The position numbers and the translations under genes were made by a program. A stretch of DNA of 64,000 nucleotides from Hyphomicrobiales bacterium. GTDB taxonomy: Bacteria; Pseudomonadota; Alphaproteobacteria; Rhizobiales; Rhizobiaceae. Positions 35,642-45,008 of the stretch are shown one piece after another (position 1 is the first letter of the stretch; every line of letters begins with the position of its first letter). The stretch is from the NCBI GenBank assembly GCA_026400435.1, contig JAPLOZ010000025.1, positions 1 through 64,000 on the forward strand. The letters are read 5' to 3'. The notes below the pieces were generated by a model, which was not told the origin of the DNA, did no database searches, and worked only from the letters and a program-made list of their open reading frames with translations.

Positions 35642-36415
35642 CTACAATCGACCGATCGAAAGGCCGCCATCGGCCGAGACAACCGTGCCAGTCGCAAACG
35701 ACAGGTCGTTCTGCACCAGCAGCCGTACCGCCCGTGCGATGTCCTCCGGCTCGCCCCAGCGGCCTGCGGGTACCAGCCCGCCTTCGATCAGCGGATCGTA
35801 GCGCGCGACGACGCCCGCTGTCATCGGCGTTCGGATGATGCCCGGCCTGATCTCGAAGACGCCGATGCCGTGTTCGGCGAGCCGCAGCGCGAAGAGCTGC
35901 ACCAGCATCGGCAGCGCCGACTTGGAGACGCAATACTCGCCGCGTTCCGGAGAGGCCATCACGGCGCTGACGGAAGAGATCACCACGATAGCGCGCGCTG
36001 CCCCTTCGACACGCGGCCGCGATGCCATCCGGCGGCCGACGGCCTGCGTTAGGAAGAAGGTGCCGCGCAGATTGATCCCGAGAACGTGGTCGAAAGAATC
36101 GGGCTTCATCTCGAGCAGGTCGCCGCGCACCTTGGCCGGCACACCCGCATTGTTCACCAGTATGTCGATGGGTCCCAGAGCCGCTTCGATCGCGTCGAGA
36201 AGCGCATCATGCGTCCCTATCGCGGCGAGGTCGCCTGACAGGACGTGCGCTTTCGGCGCGCCGAGCGCCCTTAGTTCGTTCGCCAGTCCGCCGGCATCCG
36301 GGACCGTGCGGTCCATGATGCCGACAGACAGGCCGCTGCTTGCAAGATCGCGCGCTACCGCGAGCCCGATGCCGCTGCAGCCGCCGGTGACGAACGCAAC
36401 GCGCCCGTCGCTCAT
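35642..36415 (-). CDS. SDR-family dehydrogenase (FabG-like)
   Basis: 257 residues. Rossmann FVTGGCSGIGLAVARDLA, NNAG at ILVNNAGVPAKVRG, catalytic Ser in VVISSVSAVMASPERG and YCVSKSA, then RPGIIRTPMTAGVVARY and the ending TGTVVSADGGLSI. Last gene of the leftward acid-sugar operon, 24 bp after the aldolase gene. Likely a NAD(P)-dependent step on a sugar acid or keto-acid intermediate. Substrate unknown. Confidence 0.9.
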   Translation of the reverse strand: MSDGRVAFVTGGCSGIGLAVARDLASSGLSVGIMDRTVPDAGGLANELRALGAPKAHVLSGDLAAIGTHDALLDAIEAALGPIDILVNNAGVPAKVRGDLLEMKPDSFDHVLGINLRGTFFLTQAVGRRMASRPRVEGAARAIVVISSVSAVMASPERGEYCVSKSALPMLVQLFALRLAEHGIGVFEIRPGIIRTPMTAGVVARYDPLIEGGLVPAGRWGEPEDIARAVRLLVQNDLSFATGTVVSADGGLSIGRL

Positions 36416-36439
36416 GGTCGAAATTCTCGTTGGGGTAGG

Positions 36440-37252
36440 TCAGTGCGCATATTCCGGCTCCTCCCGGTCAAGCTGGCGGCGCACCGAAGCCAGATGCAGC
36501 CTTGCAGATTCCGGATCGCCCTCGCGCATCTGGCGGTAGGCAACCTCGGCGATGGCGGGATCAACTGGCAGCACCCTGCGCCCGGTGGACAGCGCCAATA
36601 CCTGCACCTCGGCGGCGCGTTCCAGGTAGTAGAGATCGTCCCAGGCTTCGGCGATGTTCGGGGCCAGCACCATGACGCCATGATTCTTCATGAAGACGAT
36701 GTCGGCGGCGCCGGCCGCCCCGGCGATGCGATCTCCTTCGCGTTCGTCAAGCGCAAGGCCGTTGTAGTCGCGGTCGAAGACGGTGCGACCATAGAATTTG
36801 AGCGCGGTTTGGCCGGCGAAGATCAGCGGATCACCTTCGGTCATCGACAGCGCGGTTGCGTAGGGCATGTGCGTGTGAAAGGCCGCACGGGCTCGCGGGA
36901 TCTGCTTGTGGATCCGGGCGTGGATGTGGAAGGCGGTGGCTTCGGGCTGGCCCGCGCCGGAGACCACATTGCCAGCGAAATCGCATACCAGCAGGTCCGA
37001 GGCGGTCAGTTCGCGAAAGGCGTAGCCGTAGGGATTGACGATGAAGAGGTCGTCATAGCCGGGCACCAGTGCCGAGAAATGGTTGCAGATGCCTTCCTCC
37101 ATGCCATAGCGCGCGGCCATGCGGAAGCAGGCGGCGAGATCGGCCTTGGCCTGCCAGACCTCCGGCGACTCGAGGTCGGGCTGATTGCCGCTTGGCGACG
37201 GATTGGATTGCAGCTTCGGCCCGGAAGCCGGCGTGTTCAGTGCATGCGCCAC
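36440..37252 (-). CDS. Class II aldolase/adducin-family protein
   Basis: 270 residues. Metal-binding histidines are visible in FHTHMPYATALS and in KNHGVMVLAP; substrate loop ICNHFSALVPGYDDLFIVNP at the start of the fold. Members cleave or epimerise sugar phosphates such as fuculose-1-phosphate or act as decarboxylases. No phosphate-specific signature could be read. Sits between a DHDPS-type gene and an SDR in one operon, 12 bp and 24 bp from its neighbours. Confidence 0.9.
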   Translation of the reverse strand: MAHALNTPASGPKLQSNPSPSGNQPDLESPEVWQAKADLAACFRMAARYGMEEGICNHFSALVPGYDDLFIVNPYGYAFRELTASDLLVCDFAGNVVSGAGQPEATAFHIHARIHKQIPRARAAFHTHMPYATALSMTEGDPLIFAGQTALKFYGRTVFDRDYNGLALDEREGDRIAGAAGAADIVFMKNHGVMVLAPNIAEAWDDLYYLERAAEVQVLALSTGRRVLPVDPAIAEVAYRQMREGDPESARLHLASVRRQLDREEPEYAH

Positions 37253-37264
37253 GAGATCCTCCCG

Positions 37265-38188
37265 TCAGGATGCGCCGCGGCCGGCCGCGGCTGGCGCCTC
37301 GCCGTCAAGCGCGGCGATTGTGTCTTCAATCACCGCGATAACGCGCTGACGCTCGGCGCCTTCGAGCGGCAGCCTTGGCGCACGCACCCATTCCGGCGCA
37401 CCGTAGACGAGGCTTTCTGCCAACTTGATGTACTGGACGAGCTTCACATGGGTGTCGAGGTGGAAGGCAGGCGTCATGATGCGGTAGAGCGCGCGCGCTT
37501 CGTCATAACGCCCGGCGCGGGCAAGGTTGAAGAGCTTTACGCATTCCTCAGGCCAGGCGTTGGTCATGCCGGACACCCAGCCGGTGACGCCGAGCGCGAC
37601 GCTTTCGAGGATCAGATCGTCGACACCGCAAAACACGGAGAAACGGTTGCCGCAGGCGTTGTAGAGGTCGGTGACGCGTCGGATGTCGCCGCACTCTTCC
37701 TTGATACATACGATGGAGGGCGTGTCGGCGAGTTGCGAAAGGATCGGTGGCGTAACGTCGACGCCGTAGGCGATAGGGTTGTTGTAGATCATGATCGGCA
37801 GGCCGCACGCAGCCGCCAGATCCTTGTACCAGGCAACCGTCTCGCGCGGATCGCTCTTGTAGGCGATGGACGGGAAGGCCATCAGGCCCTCTGCGCCGAG
37901 CTTCTCATAGTGGCGCGCTGAGGCGGCGGCTGCCGCGGTGGAGACTTCGGCAAGGCCGCTGAGCAGCGGCACGCGGCCTGCCACGGCTTCCTTGGCCGCC
38001 CGGATCACAGTTTCGCGCTCGCCCATTGCCAGAGACGCGTTCTCGCCCAACATGGGCAGGACGATCACACCAGACACGCCGGATAAGATCAGCCGTTCGA
38101 TGCCACTCTGCATCCAGGCAAGATCGATTTCGCCGGTCTGTTTAAGCTTCGTCGTAACCGCCGGGAAGACGCCACTCCACGCCGTCAT
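37265..38188 (-). CDS. DHDPS/KDG-aldolase family protein, copy 1
   Basis: 307 residues, a single (beta/alpha)8 barrel. The Schiff-base lysine is in SIVCIKEECGDIRRVTDL and the catalytic Tyr in LPIMIYNNPIAYG. Where DHDPS usually has GTTGE, this enzyme has MLGENASLAMGER, so its substrate is not that of lysine biosynthesis. Likely a retro-aldol or dehydratase step on 2-keto-3-deoxy sugar acids. Start at 38188 is used because the extra upstream residues overlap the next gene and resemble no family sequence. Confidence 0.9.
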   Translation of the reverse strand: MTAWSGVFPAVTTKLKQTGEIDLAWMQSGIERLILSGVSGVIVLPMLGENASLAMGERETVIRAAKEAVAGRVPLLSGLAEVSTAAAAASARHYEKLGAEGLMAFPSIAYKSDPRETVAWYKDLAAACGLPIMIYNNPIAYGVDVTPPILSQLADTPSIVCIKEECGDIRRVTDLYNACGNRFSVFCGVDDLILESVALGVTGWVSGMTNAWPEECVKLFNLARAGRYDEARALYRIMTPAFHLDTHVKLVQYIKLAESLVYGAPEWVRAPRLPLEGAERQRVIAVIEDTIAALDGEAPAAAGRGAS

Positions 38189-38208
38189 CTCAATGTCCTT
38201 CCTGAATT

Positions 38209-39222
38209 TTAGAGCGCGCGCCTCAGCGGAAGGACGTTGCCTTCCGCCGCCGGCGCATCGTCGCCAAAAAAACTGCGCATGGAAGCCGGCAGCGACCGCT
38301 CCCAGCGCTCGAAGTCCCGCACCATCCATCCGCGCTCGGGATAATGCAATTCGTCCAGCGGCGGCAGCATGCGTCCCCAGGCCGGATTGCCCGTTACATG
38401 CGCCAGTACGGCCTTGATCGATGCGCCAAAAGACTGGCGCGACAGGATCAGGTCGCCCGAGGTGACCTGCGGAATGAGCTTGCGGCCGTCGAAGGCGGTC
38501 GGCGCGTCAACCATTGCGCGAAGCAGCTTCGGCATGATGTTGCCGAGCCCGCAGATCGTCCCGCGCGCGCCGATGGCCAGCGCCTGCGGGATATGGATCT
38601 CGCTGCCGACATAGACGCCGAGATGGCCCGCGGAGCGGACCAGCGACTCGGTGAAGCCGAAATCACCGCCACTGTCCTTGATGCCGGTGATGATGCCGGG
38701 AAACGCCTCGTCGAGACGCCGAATGATAGGGGGGGTGAGCGGCACGCCGCAGATGTCGGGAAAATGATAGAGGCAGAGCCTCAGGTCGTTGCGGCCAAGG
38801 CGGTCGATCACCGAAGCGTAAAAGCGGAACGTGCCCTCGGCTGTAATGTTCGAGCGGAACATGCAGGGCGGCATCAGGAGAATGCTGTCAACGTCGGCGT
38901 CCATGGCGTGGCGCGTCAGGTCGACGGTCTCGCCAATGGACAGTGCTGTCGTGGACACGATCAGGCGGCGTGGCGCGACGCCGGCGTTCAGCACGGCTTC
39001 AAGCCCGGCCTTGCGGTCCGCTCCGGTGAATTCCGGCCCTTCACCGGTGGTGCCGAAGATCGCAATGCCGTCGCAGCCGGCGTCGAGTAGCGTCGAGACG
39101 TGCTCGGCGAGCAGCACGTTGTCGGGCGACAGATCAGCGGTTACCGGCGTGGCGGAAGCAACCGCGAGACACTTTGTTCCCGGAAGAAGGCCGCGCGTCA
39201 GCCCGTGCGAAGTCGCTATCAT
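38209..39222 (-). CDS. DHDPS/KDG-aldolase family protein, copy 2
   Basis: 337 residues, with GIAIFGTTGEGPEFTGADRK (pyruvate site), LCLYHFPDICGVPLTPP (Tyr) and GIITGIKDSGGDFGFTES (Schiff-base Lys). It opens the leftward operon and diverges from the TRAP transporter across about 180 bp. The C-terminal extension of roughly 30 residues (ERGWMVRDFERWERSLPASM) is longer than in classical DHDPS. It differs from copy 1, so two distinct keto-acid reactions are expected. Confidence 0.9.
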   Translation of the reverse strand: MIATSHGLTRGLLPGTKCLAVASATPVTADLSPDNVLLAEHVSTLLDAGCDGIAIFGTTGEGPEFTGADRKAGLEAVLNAGVAPRRLIVSTTALSIGETVDLTRHAMDADVDSILLMPPCMFRSNITAEGTFRFYASVIDRLGRNDLRLCLYHFPDICGVPLTPPIIRRLDEAFPGIITGIKDSGGDFGFTESLVRSAGHLGVYVGSEIHIPQALAIGARGTICGLGNIMPKLLRAMVDAPTAFDGRKLIPQVTSGDLILSRQSFGASIKAVLAHVTGNPAWGRMLPPLDELHYPERGWMVRDFERWERSLPASMRSFFGDDAPAAEGNVLPLRRAL

Positions 39223-39401
39223 GCGTGAATCCAGTTGGCTTGGACGACGGCGTGGCCGCCATCGATCGAAAGAAATGATGATTGATTGCACATTGTCAAC
39301 ATTTATCTTGACGCTCGCTTTGCCGTGTGTGAGCCTTCATCCCGTGAGGAAGCGGATTCAGTCTACCGCCGACAATCCGAAGCTTGAGAGGGGTCCATAC
39401 A

Positions 39402-40398
39402 ATGACAAAACCGTATTCGCATCCGCTCGGACCGAGCGTTACCCGTCGTACAGTTCTAGCAGGCGTCGCCGGCGTTGCCGCCGCAGCGATCCTGCCAAGC
39501 ATGGCCTTCGCTCAGGCCAAGGCGATCCGCATTTCCACCCCCGGCGCAGCCGAGGAGTGGCAGTCCAAGGCGCTGCAGAAGTTCAAGGAATCGCTTGAGG
39601 CAGCCGCGCCCGGCAAGTTCGACGTGCAGATTCACTACAACGGCACCCTGTTCGGCCAGGGCACCGAGATCGAGGCCATGCAGCGCGGCGGACATCGCTG
39701 CGCTCATTCCGGAATATTCGATCTTCACCACCGGCTACCTGATGCGCGACGCCGCCCATCTCGATGCGGTCTACGACGGCGAGATCGGCAAGGAGTACAA
39801 GGATCGCGTGGCCAAGGATCTGCAGCTGCACATCGTGCGCAGCCAGTATCTCGGCAGCCGCCAGGTCATGCTGCGCCAGCCCAAGGATGTAAAGGTTCCG
39901 GCCGACCTCGCCGGCCTCAAGCTGCGCATGCCCGGCTCCGAGGCCTGGCAGTTCCTCGGCAACGCGCTCGGCGCCAACGCCACGCCGCTTTCCTTCGAGG
40001 AAATCTACCTCGCGCTGCAGACCGGCACGATCGACGGCCTCGAGAATCCGTTGCCGGACATCATCTCCAACAAGTTCTACGAAGTCGCCAAGCAGGTGGT
40101 GCTGACCGACCACATGGTTTCGAACACCTTCTTCACCATGTCAGGCCCCTTCTGGGATGGCCTGACCGACGAGGAGAAGGCGGCGATCGAGAAGGCCGAG
40201 GGCGAGGCCAAGGCGTTCAACGACCAGGGTGTGCTGGGCACCGAGAAGGAAGCGGTCGCCGTGCTTGAAGGCAAGGGGGTTGCCGTCGGCACGCCTGACG
40301 TCGCGGCCTTCCGCAAGAAGGTGCTCGACGCCTTCGCGAGTTCCGATTTCGCCAAGACCTGGCCAGCCGGCCTGCTCGAGCGCATCCAGGCCGCGTAA
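39402..40398 (+). pseudogene. TRAP transporter substrate-binding protein (DctP family), frameshifted
   Basis: ATG 39402 opens a Tat-like signal (TRRTVLAGVAGVAAAAILPS) and AIRISTPGAAEEWQSKALQK; the frame reaches TEIEAMQRG at 39689, then homology continues in the +1 frame with DIAALIPEYSIFTTGYLMRD, YLGSRQVMLRQPKDVKVPAD, GLKLRMPGSEAW and TIDGLENPLPD to a stop at 40398. Total length is 3n+1. Family members have about ten residues (NLDMALISPQ type) between QRG and the next block, so a small deletion with loss of frame, or one extra G at 39690-39691, explains it. The periplasmic protein binds a carboxylate or sugar-acid ligand. Confidence 0.88.
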
Positions 40399-40406
40399 GC
40401 CTTGCT

Positions 40407-40934
40407 GTGAGCGTTCAGGAATACATTGCCGAGGCGGGGCCAGAGCAGGCAAAGCCGCAAGGCTGGCCTGGTGTCTGGGCCCGCTTCTCGGAGGGCATGG
40501 CGGCGTTCTTCTTCGCCGTCATGTTCGTCGGCTTCATCATCCAGATATTCAGCCGATATGTGCTGAACATGCCGGTCTCGTGGTCGCTGGAGCTCTGCTC
40601 CATCGGCTACATCTGGGTTGTGTTCTGGAGCTGCGACATACTGGTAAGCGAGCGCAAGCAGATCGTGTTCGACCTTCTCTACAACAAGTTCCCGCCGCGT
40701 GCCCGAAGGGTGCTCGCCATCGTCAATACTGGCACGCTCGGGTTGATCTTCCTGGCTGCCCTGCCGGGCGTGATCGACTACATCCTTTTCCTCGGCCGGC
40801 GGACTTCGCTGATGCTTCATATCCGCATGGATCTTGTCTATTCCTGCTTCGTGATCTTCATGCTGGCGGTGGTGATCAGGGCCGCGGTCCGCATCTGCCG
40901 CCTGCTCGGGCGCCAGTGGCAGTCGGAACTCTAG
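40407..40934 (+). CDS. TRAP transporter small permease (DctQ family)
   Basis: 175 residues from GTG 40407. Four hydrophobic segments (about 31-52, 66-84, 105-125, 142-165), with the family segment FSRYVLNMPVSWSLELCSIG and YIWVVFWSCDILVSERKQIV. Small permease of the Na+-dependent tripartite system; it begins 9 bp after the binding protein stop and ends 8 bp before the large permease. Confidence 0.93.
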   Translation: MSVQEYIAEAGPEQAKPQGWPGVWARFSEGMAAFFFAVMFVGFIIQIFSRYVLNMPVSWSLELCSIGYIWVVFWSCDILVSERKQIVFDLLYNKFPPRARRVLAIVNTGTLGLIFLAALPGVIDYILFLGRRTSLMLHIRMDLVYSCFVIFMLAVVIRAAVRICRLLGRQWQSEL

Positions 40935-40941
40935 GACTTCC

Positions 40942-42252
40942 ATGAGCTCCGCAGCCTACATAATGTTCATCCTGTTCTTCGCATGGTCGTTCCTCGGAAT
41001 GCCTATCGGCCATGCAATGCTCGCCTCGGCAATCGTCTATCTGTTCATAACAGGCCAGGACATCGGCCTCGTCGCGTCACAGAGCCTCAACGGTCTGTTC
41101 TCAAGCTTCGTGCTGATGGCCGTGCCGCTGTTCATCTTCTCGGCCGAGATCATGAACCAGTCGAAGATCACCGACCGGCTGTTCCAGTTCGCCAACCTGC
41201 TCGTCGGCCGCTTCAAGGGCGGTCTCGCCCATGTCAACATCGTCGCCAGCGTGATCTTTTCCGGCATGAGCGGCAGCGCGCTTGCCGACGCCGCCGGTCC
41301 CGGCAAGCTCGAAGTCGACATGATGGTGAAGGCCGGCTACTCGCCCGGCTTCTCGGCAGCACTTTCCACGACATCGGCGGTCATCGGCCCGATCATTCCG
41401 CCGTCGATCCCGATGATCCTATACGGCGTGGTGACGAACACATCGATCGGCTACCTCTTTCTCGGCGGCGTCATTCCCGGCCTGCTGCTGGCGCTCGCGC
41501 AGTCGGGCGTCGTTGTCTATCTGTCGAGGCGGCGGAATTTCCCGACCGAACTGCCGCCGACACTCAACGAGGCGGTGCGCGCAACGGCCACGGCGCTGCC
41601 GGCGCTGATGATCCCGGCGATCATGCTCGGCGGCATCTACAGCGGCGCGGTGACCCCGACCGAGGCGGCAGCGGTCTGCGCCATGGTCGGCTTGCTGCTC
41701 GCCTTCCTGTGGTATCGCTCGTTCTCGTTTCACGACCTCTACAAGGTGCTGGTGGAATCGTCGCGCGCCACCGGGATCGTCGCCATCACCATTGCCGGCG
41801 CGCTGGTCATGAACTGGATAGTGGCGGCGGAGCAGATCCCCGAGCGCATGGGCACCTGGCTCGCCGCGCTGGACCTTTCGCCGGCCATATTCCTGCTCAT
41901 GGTCAACGTGCTGTTCCTGGTGCTCGGCGCCTTCCTCGACACGCTGCTGATGCTCCTGATCATCGTCCCGATCCTGATGCCGACGGTCGTACATCTCGGC
42001 ATCGACCCCGTGCATTTCGGCGTCACTGCGGTGGTTAACATGATGATCGGCCTGGTGACCCCGCCGATGGGCGAGCTCGTCTTCCTGATCGCGGGCGTGT
42101 CGGGCATCAAGGTCGCCGAGATCACCAAGGAATTGTGGATATTCTTGTTCGTGCTGATCGCTCTGCTGCTTGTTCTAGTCTACGTGCCGAGCATCACGCT
42201 CTGGCTGCCGGAGCTGATGGGATATGAACCGCTTCGGGCGCCCGTCGGCTGA
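40942..42252 (+). CDS. TRAP transporter large permease (DctM family)
   Basis: 436 residues with ~12 hydrophobic segments. Family blocks: FFAWSFLGMPIGHAMLASAI, VFIFSAEIMNQ-type FIFSAEIMNQSKITDRLFQF, SVIFSGMSGSALADAAGPGK, STTSAVIGPIIPPSIPMILY, GVTPTEAAAVCA-type AVTPTEAAAVCAMVGLLLAF and NMMIGLVTPPMGELVFLIAG. It forms the translocation channel. Uptake probably of a sugar acid, given the operon to the left and the aldehyde dehydrogenase to the right. Confidence 0.94.
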   Translation: MSSAAYIMFILFFAWSFLGMPIGHAMLASAIVYLFITGQDIGLVASQSLNGLFSSFVLMAVPLFIFSAEIMNQSKITDRLFQFANLLVGRFKGGLAHVNIVASVIFSGMSGSALADAAGPGKLEVDMMVKAGYSPGFSAALSTTSAVIGPIIPPSIPMILYGVVTNTSIGYLFLGGVIPGLLLALAQSGVVVYLSRRRNFPTELPPTLNEAVRATATALPALMIPAIMLGGIYSGAVTPTEAAAVCAMVGLLLAFLWYRSFSFHDLYKVLVESSRATGIVAITIAGALVMNWIVAAEQIPERMGTWLAALDLSPAIFLLMVNVLFLVLGAFLDTLLMLLIIVPILMPTVVHLGIDPVHFGVTAVVNMMIGLVTPPMGELVFLIAGVSGIKVAEITKELWIFLFVLIALLLVLVYVPSITLWLPELMGYEPLRAPVG

Positions 42253-42298
42253 GAACCAAACCGTGTTTCGAGAAATCACGCCGAGAAAGAGATAGCCC

Positions 42299-43768
42299 AT
42301 GCCTACGATGAAAGAACTGGTGAAGGGCGTCGATCGCTACAAGCACTTCATCGGCGGCCAGTGGGTTGAATCGTCCGTAAAGGAATGGATCGATGTCGAG
42401 AACCCGGCCACGGAGCAGGTCATCGCCTCCGTGCCGAGCGGCGGCGCCGACGATGCCGACCGCGCGCTGGTAGCCGCGCGCGCGGCACAGCCGGGCTGGG
42501 AGGCGATGCCGCCCGCCTCGCGCGGACAGTTGTTGAAGGATCTGGCGCGCCTGATCCTGGAAAACCGCGAACGGCTCGCCCGGATCGTCGTGGCCGAACA
42601 GGGCAAGCCGATACAGGAAGCGCGCGGCGAGATCGAGGGCGCGGCTCTCTACCTCACCTACGCGGCGGAGGAGGCGCGCCGCATCACCGGCGACATCATT
42701 CCTTCCGACATGCCCGAAGAGCAGGTCTGGATCCAGCGCGTGGCGCACGGCGTCGTCGTTGCGCTGACGGCCTGGAACTATCCGGCGGCGCTGATGTGCC
42801 GCAAGATCGGTCCGGCTCTGCTTGCCGGCAATACGGTCGTGGTGAAGTCGCATGAGGGCACGCCGATCTCGGCGCTGGAGATCGCCCAGCTGTCCTCGCA
42901 GCTCGATTTTCCGCCCGGCGTCATTAACGTGGTCAGCGGAACAGGCGAAGGCATCGGCTCGGCGCTGGTGCGCCACCCGATACCGAGGCTGATCACGCTG
43001 ACCGGCAGCGTGCGCGCCGGCAAGGAGATCTTCCGCAACGCCGCCGACGACCTGAAGCTGCTGCGCCTCGAACTTGGCGGCAAGGCTCCCTTCATCGTGG
43101 CCGAGGACGCCGACATCGGCGCGGCGGTCCGCGCCGCCGTGCTGTCGCGCTTCGAGAACTGCGGCCAGATCTGCATTTGCAACGAACGCATGTATGTGCA
43201 CAGGAAGATCGCCGGCGAGTTCACCGAACGCTTCATCCAGGCCGTGAAGGCGCTGAAGGTCGGCGACCCGACCACGCTGGTCGATGTCGGGCCGAAATTC
43301 TCGAAGGCCGAGGTCGAGAAGGTCGAGCGCATGGTCGAGCAGGCCAGGCAGGCGGGCGGCGAAGTGCTGACCGGTGGCGGGCGCATGCCCGGCGAGGAAT
43401 TCGCGCGTGGTCACTGGTTCGAGCCGACCGTCATGTCGGTCAACGACAACCAGATGCGCATAATGCAGGACGAGGTGTTCGGCCCGGTCGTGCCGATCAT
43501 GACTGTGACGGATTTCGACGAGGGCCTGCGCCTTGCCAACGAATCCCGCTACGGCCTCTCGGCTTACGTCTTCACCAAGGATATGCGCCGCATGATGCGG
43601 CTGGTGCGAGAGCTGAAATTCGGCGAGATCTATGTCAATCGCCCCGGCGGCGACGCAGTCCATGCGCACCACGCCGGCATCCGCGACAGCGGCATCGGCG
43701 GCGAGGACGGGAAGTACGGCCTTGACGCCTATTTCCAGAAGAAGACGATGTACATTAACTACGCCTGA
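42299..43768 (+). CDS. Aldehyde dehydrogenase (lactaldehyde/glycolaldehyde dehydrogenase AldA-like)
   Basis: 489 residues. NAD-binding and catalytic landmarks: TAWNYPAALMCRKIGPALLA (N of WNY), TLTGSVRAGKEI, catalytic Glu in RLELGGKAPFIV, catalytic Cys in RFENCGQICICNERMYV, EEVFGPVVP-type QDEVFGPVVPIMTV. It oxidises aldehydes made by the aldolase/dehydratase pathway to acids with NAD(P). Close to E. coli AldA in the NCGQ-C-C motif. 46 bp after dctM, so cotranscribed. Confidence 0.92.
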   Translation: MPTMKELVKGVDRYKHFIGGQWVESSVKEWIDVENPATEQVIASVPSGGADDADRALVAARAAQPGWEAMPPASRGQLLKDLARLILENRERLARIVVAEQGKPIQEARGEIEGAALYLTYAAEEARRITGDIIPSDMPEEQVWIQRVAHGVVVALTAWNYPAALMCRKIGPALLAGNTVVVKSHEGTPISALEIAQLSSQLDFPPGVINVVSGTGEGIGSALVRHPIPRLITLTGSVRAGKEIFRNAADDLKLLRLELGGKAPFIVAEDADIGAAVRAAVLSRFENCGQICICNERMYVHRKIAGEFTERFIQAVKALKVGDPTTLVDVGPKFSKAEVEKVERMVEQARQAGGEVLTGGGRMPGEEFARGHWFEPTVMSVNDNQMRIMQDEVFGPVVPIMTVTDFDEGLRLANESRYGLSAYVFTKDMRRMMRLVRELKFGEIYVNRPGGDAVHAHHAGIRDSGIGGEDGKYGLDAYFQKKTMYINYA

Positions 43769-43794
43769 CGCGCCGAACGCGGAGGAGAAGGCTC

Positions 43795-44793
43795 GTGAAT
43801 CTCGCCGCCTGGCTCGGCGTTGCCGACCCTCCCGGCCTGCCGCCGGACAGGCGTCCGGCGGTGCTGCTTGAGGGCAGCAAGCAGTATGTCGAGGCGCTCT
43901 GGCCGGTCGTCGATGCGGCATTGCGCAAGCGTACTGACTACCGGCTGGTGATCGCGGTGCCCGAGATTCAGCATGAGGCCACCGAGCGGCGCTTCAGTCA
44001 CGAGCGTGTGGTGACAAGTTCATCGCTGGCCGGTGTCCGTCGAAGCAAGCAGGACTTTGCGCTTGTCATCAATGCTGCCGCCGATCCCGAGGCAGTTTCG
44101 GAAACGATCGGCGGGCTTCCCCCGCGGACAGAACGTAGGGATGACCTGCTCGCCGGCTTCGCCATGGCGCTGCTGCCGATGCTGGGTGGACGCCGGCTTG
44201 CTTCCATCGATGCGTTGAAAGACGCGCTGGGCTCGCCCGACACGATCCTGTGCCTCGGCAACGGTCCGACCTCGGAGGAGCCCGCCCTTTCCGCCTACTC
44301 CGACGCGACGCTGTTTCGCGTCAACTGGACATGGCGCGCACGCGGCAGGATGACCAGGCCAAGCACAGTGTTCACCGCCGACCCTGACCTGCCTCCTGAA
44401 GGCTTGAGTACGATCCTCGTTTTCCCGCGCGCCGCCAGCGGCAAGCTCGTGCTGGCGCAGCATCTTCTCGCGATGCGGCTGCCACGCGCCGGCTACCTTT
44501 TCGCCGACGCGTTGTCGCCGCCAGTTGCTGATCTTGCTGCGCCGGTGACGCCGACCAACGGCGCGCTGATGATTGCGGTGGCTGCGCAGCTGCAACCCCG
44601 CCGGCTGGCGATCGCCGGCATGGATCTCTACCGCCATGCCAAAGGACGATATCCCGGCAGCAATGCGGTCGAGGGCTACGCGCGCGGCCATAGCGCGGAA
44701 TGCGATCTGGCCGTGATCGGCAAGGCGCTCGCCGGCTTTTCCGGCGACGTCGAGATACTCAGCCCCAATCTCGCCGCCGCGCTGAAGAAGTAG
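43795..44793 (+). CDS. Uncharacterised protein with a sialyltransferase-/DUF115-like fold signature
   Basis: 332 residues from GTG 43795, 26 bp after the aldehyde dehydrogenase. I do not recognise a named family. The middle reads DTILCLGNGPTSEEPALSAY then SDATLFRVNWTWRARGRMTR and VFTADPD, and later TPTNGALMIAVAAQLQPRRL, AIAGMDLYRHAKGRYPG. The GNGPS-like loop, a 'N-W' pair and a late TNG-AM-A pattern resemble GT29-like sialyltransferase or MptE-like proteins. No signal peptide. Its operon position is odd for a glycosyltransferase; it may recognise a nucleotide or sugar-acid. Confidence 0.7.
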   Translation: MNLAAWLGVADPPGLPPDRRPAVLLEGSKQYVEALWPVVDAALRKRTDYRLVIAVPEIQHEATERRFSHERVVTSSSLAGVRRSKQDFALVINAAADPEAVSETIGGLPPRTERRDDLLAGFAMALLPMLGGRRLASIDALKDALGSPDTILCLGNGPTSEEPALSAYSDATLFRVNWTWRARGRMTRPSTVFTADPDLPPEGLSTILVFPRAASGKLVLAQHLLAMRLPRAGYLFADALSPPVADLAAPVTPTNGALMIAVAAQLQPRRLAIAGMDLYRHAKGRYPGSNAVEGYARGHSAECDLAVIGKALAGFSGDVEILSPNLAAALKK

Positions 44794-44982
44794 CTATTTC
44801 GGATCGCTGGCCAGCTTGCCAGCGACAGCCCAGTCCTCGCGCGCGACAGGCGCGAATACGACGTTGATGGCCTCGGGCGTGCAGCGCAGGATGCGCGCGC
44901 CCTCGCGCGTCACCACCTCGGCGAACTCGCGCTTCTGCTCGACGGTGCGGCCTTCCAGCAGCTCGACGCGGATGATCGGCAT
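44794..44982 (-). CDS. 4-oxalocrotonate tautomerase-family protein
   Basis: 62 residues, with Pro directly after the initiator Met (MPIIRVELLEGRTVEQKREF), the catalytic Pro-1 of the superfamily. It continues AEVVTREGARILRCTPEAIN and VVFAPVAREDW. The superfamily catalyses keto-enol tautomerisation of 2-hydroxymuconate-like acids or dehalogenation. It lies 26 bp downstream of the UxaA-type dehydratase on the same strand and is probably part of the sugar-acid pathway. Confidence 0.9.
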   Translation of the reverse strand: MPIIRVELLEGRTVEQKREFAEVVTREGARILRCTPEAINVVFAPVAREDWAVAGKLASDPK

Positions 44983-45008
44983 CACAATTCTCCCAAAGCC
45001 AGTCGATA

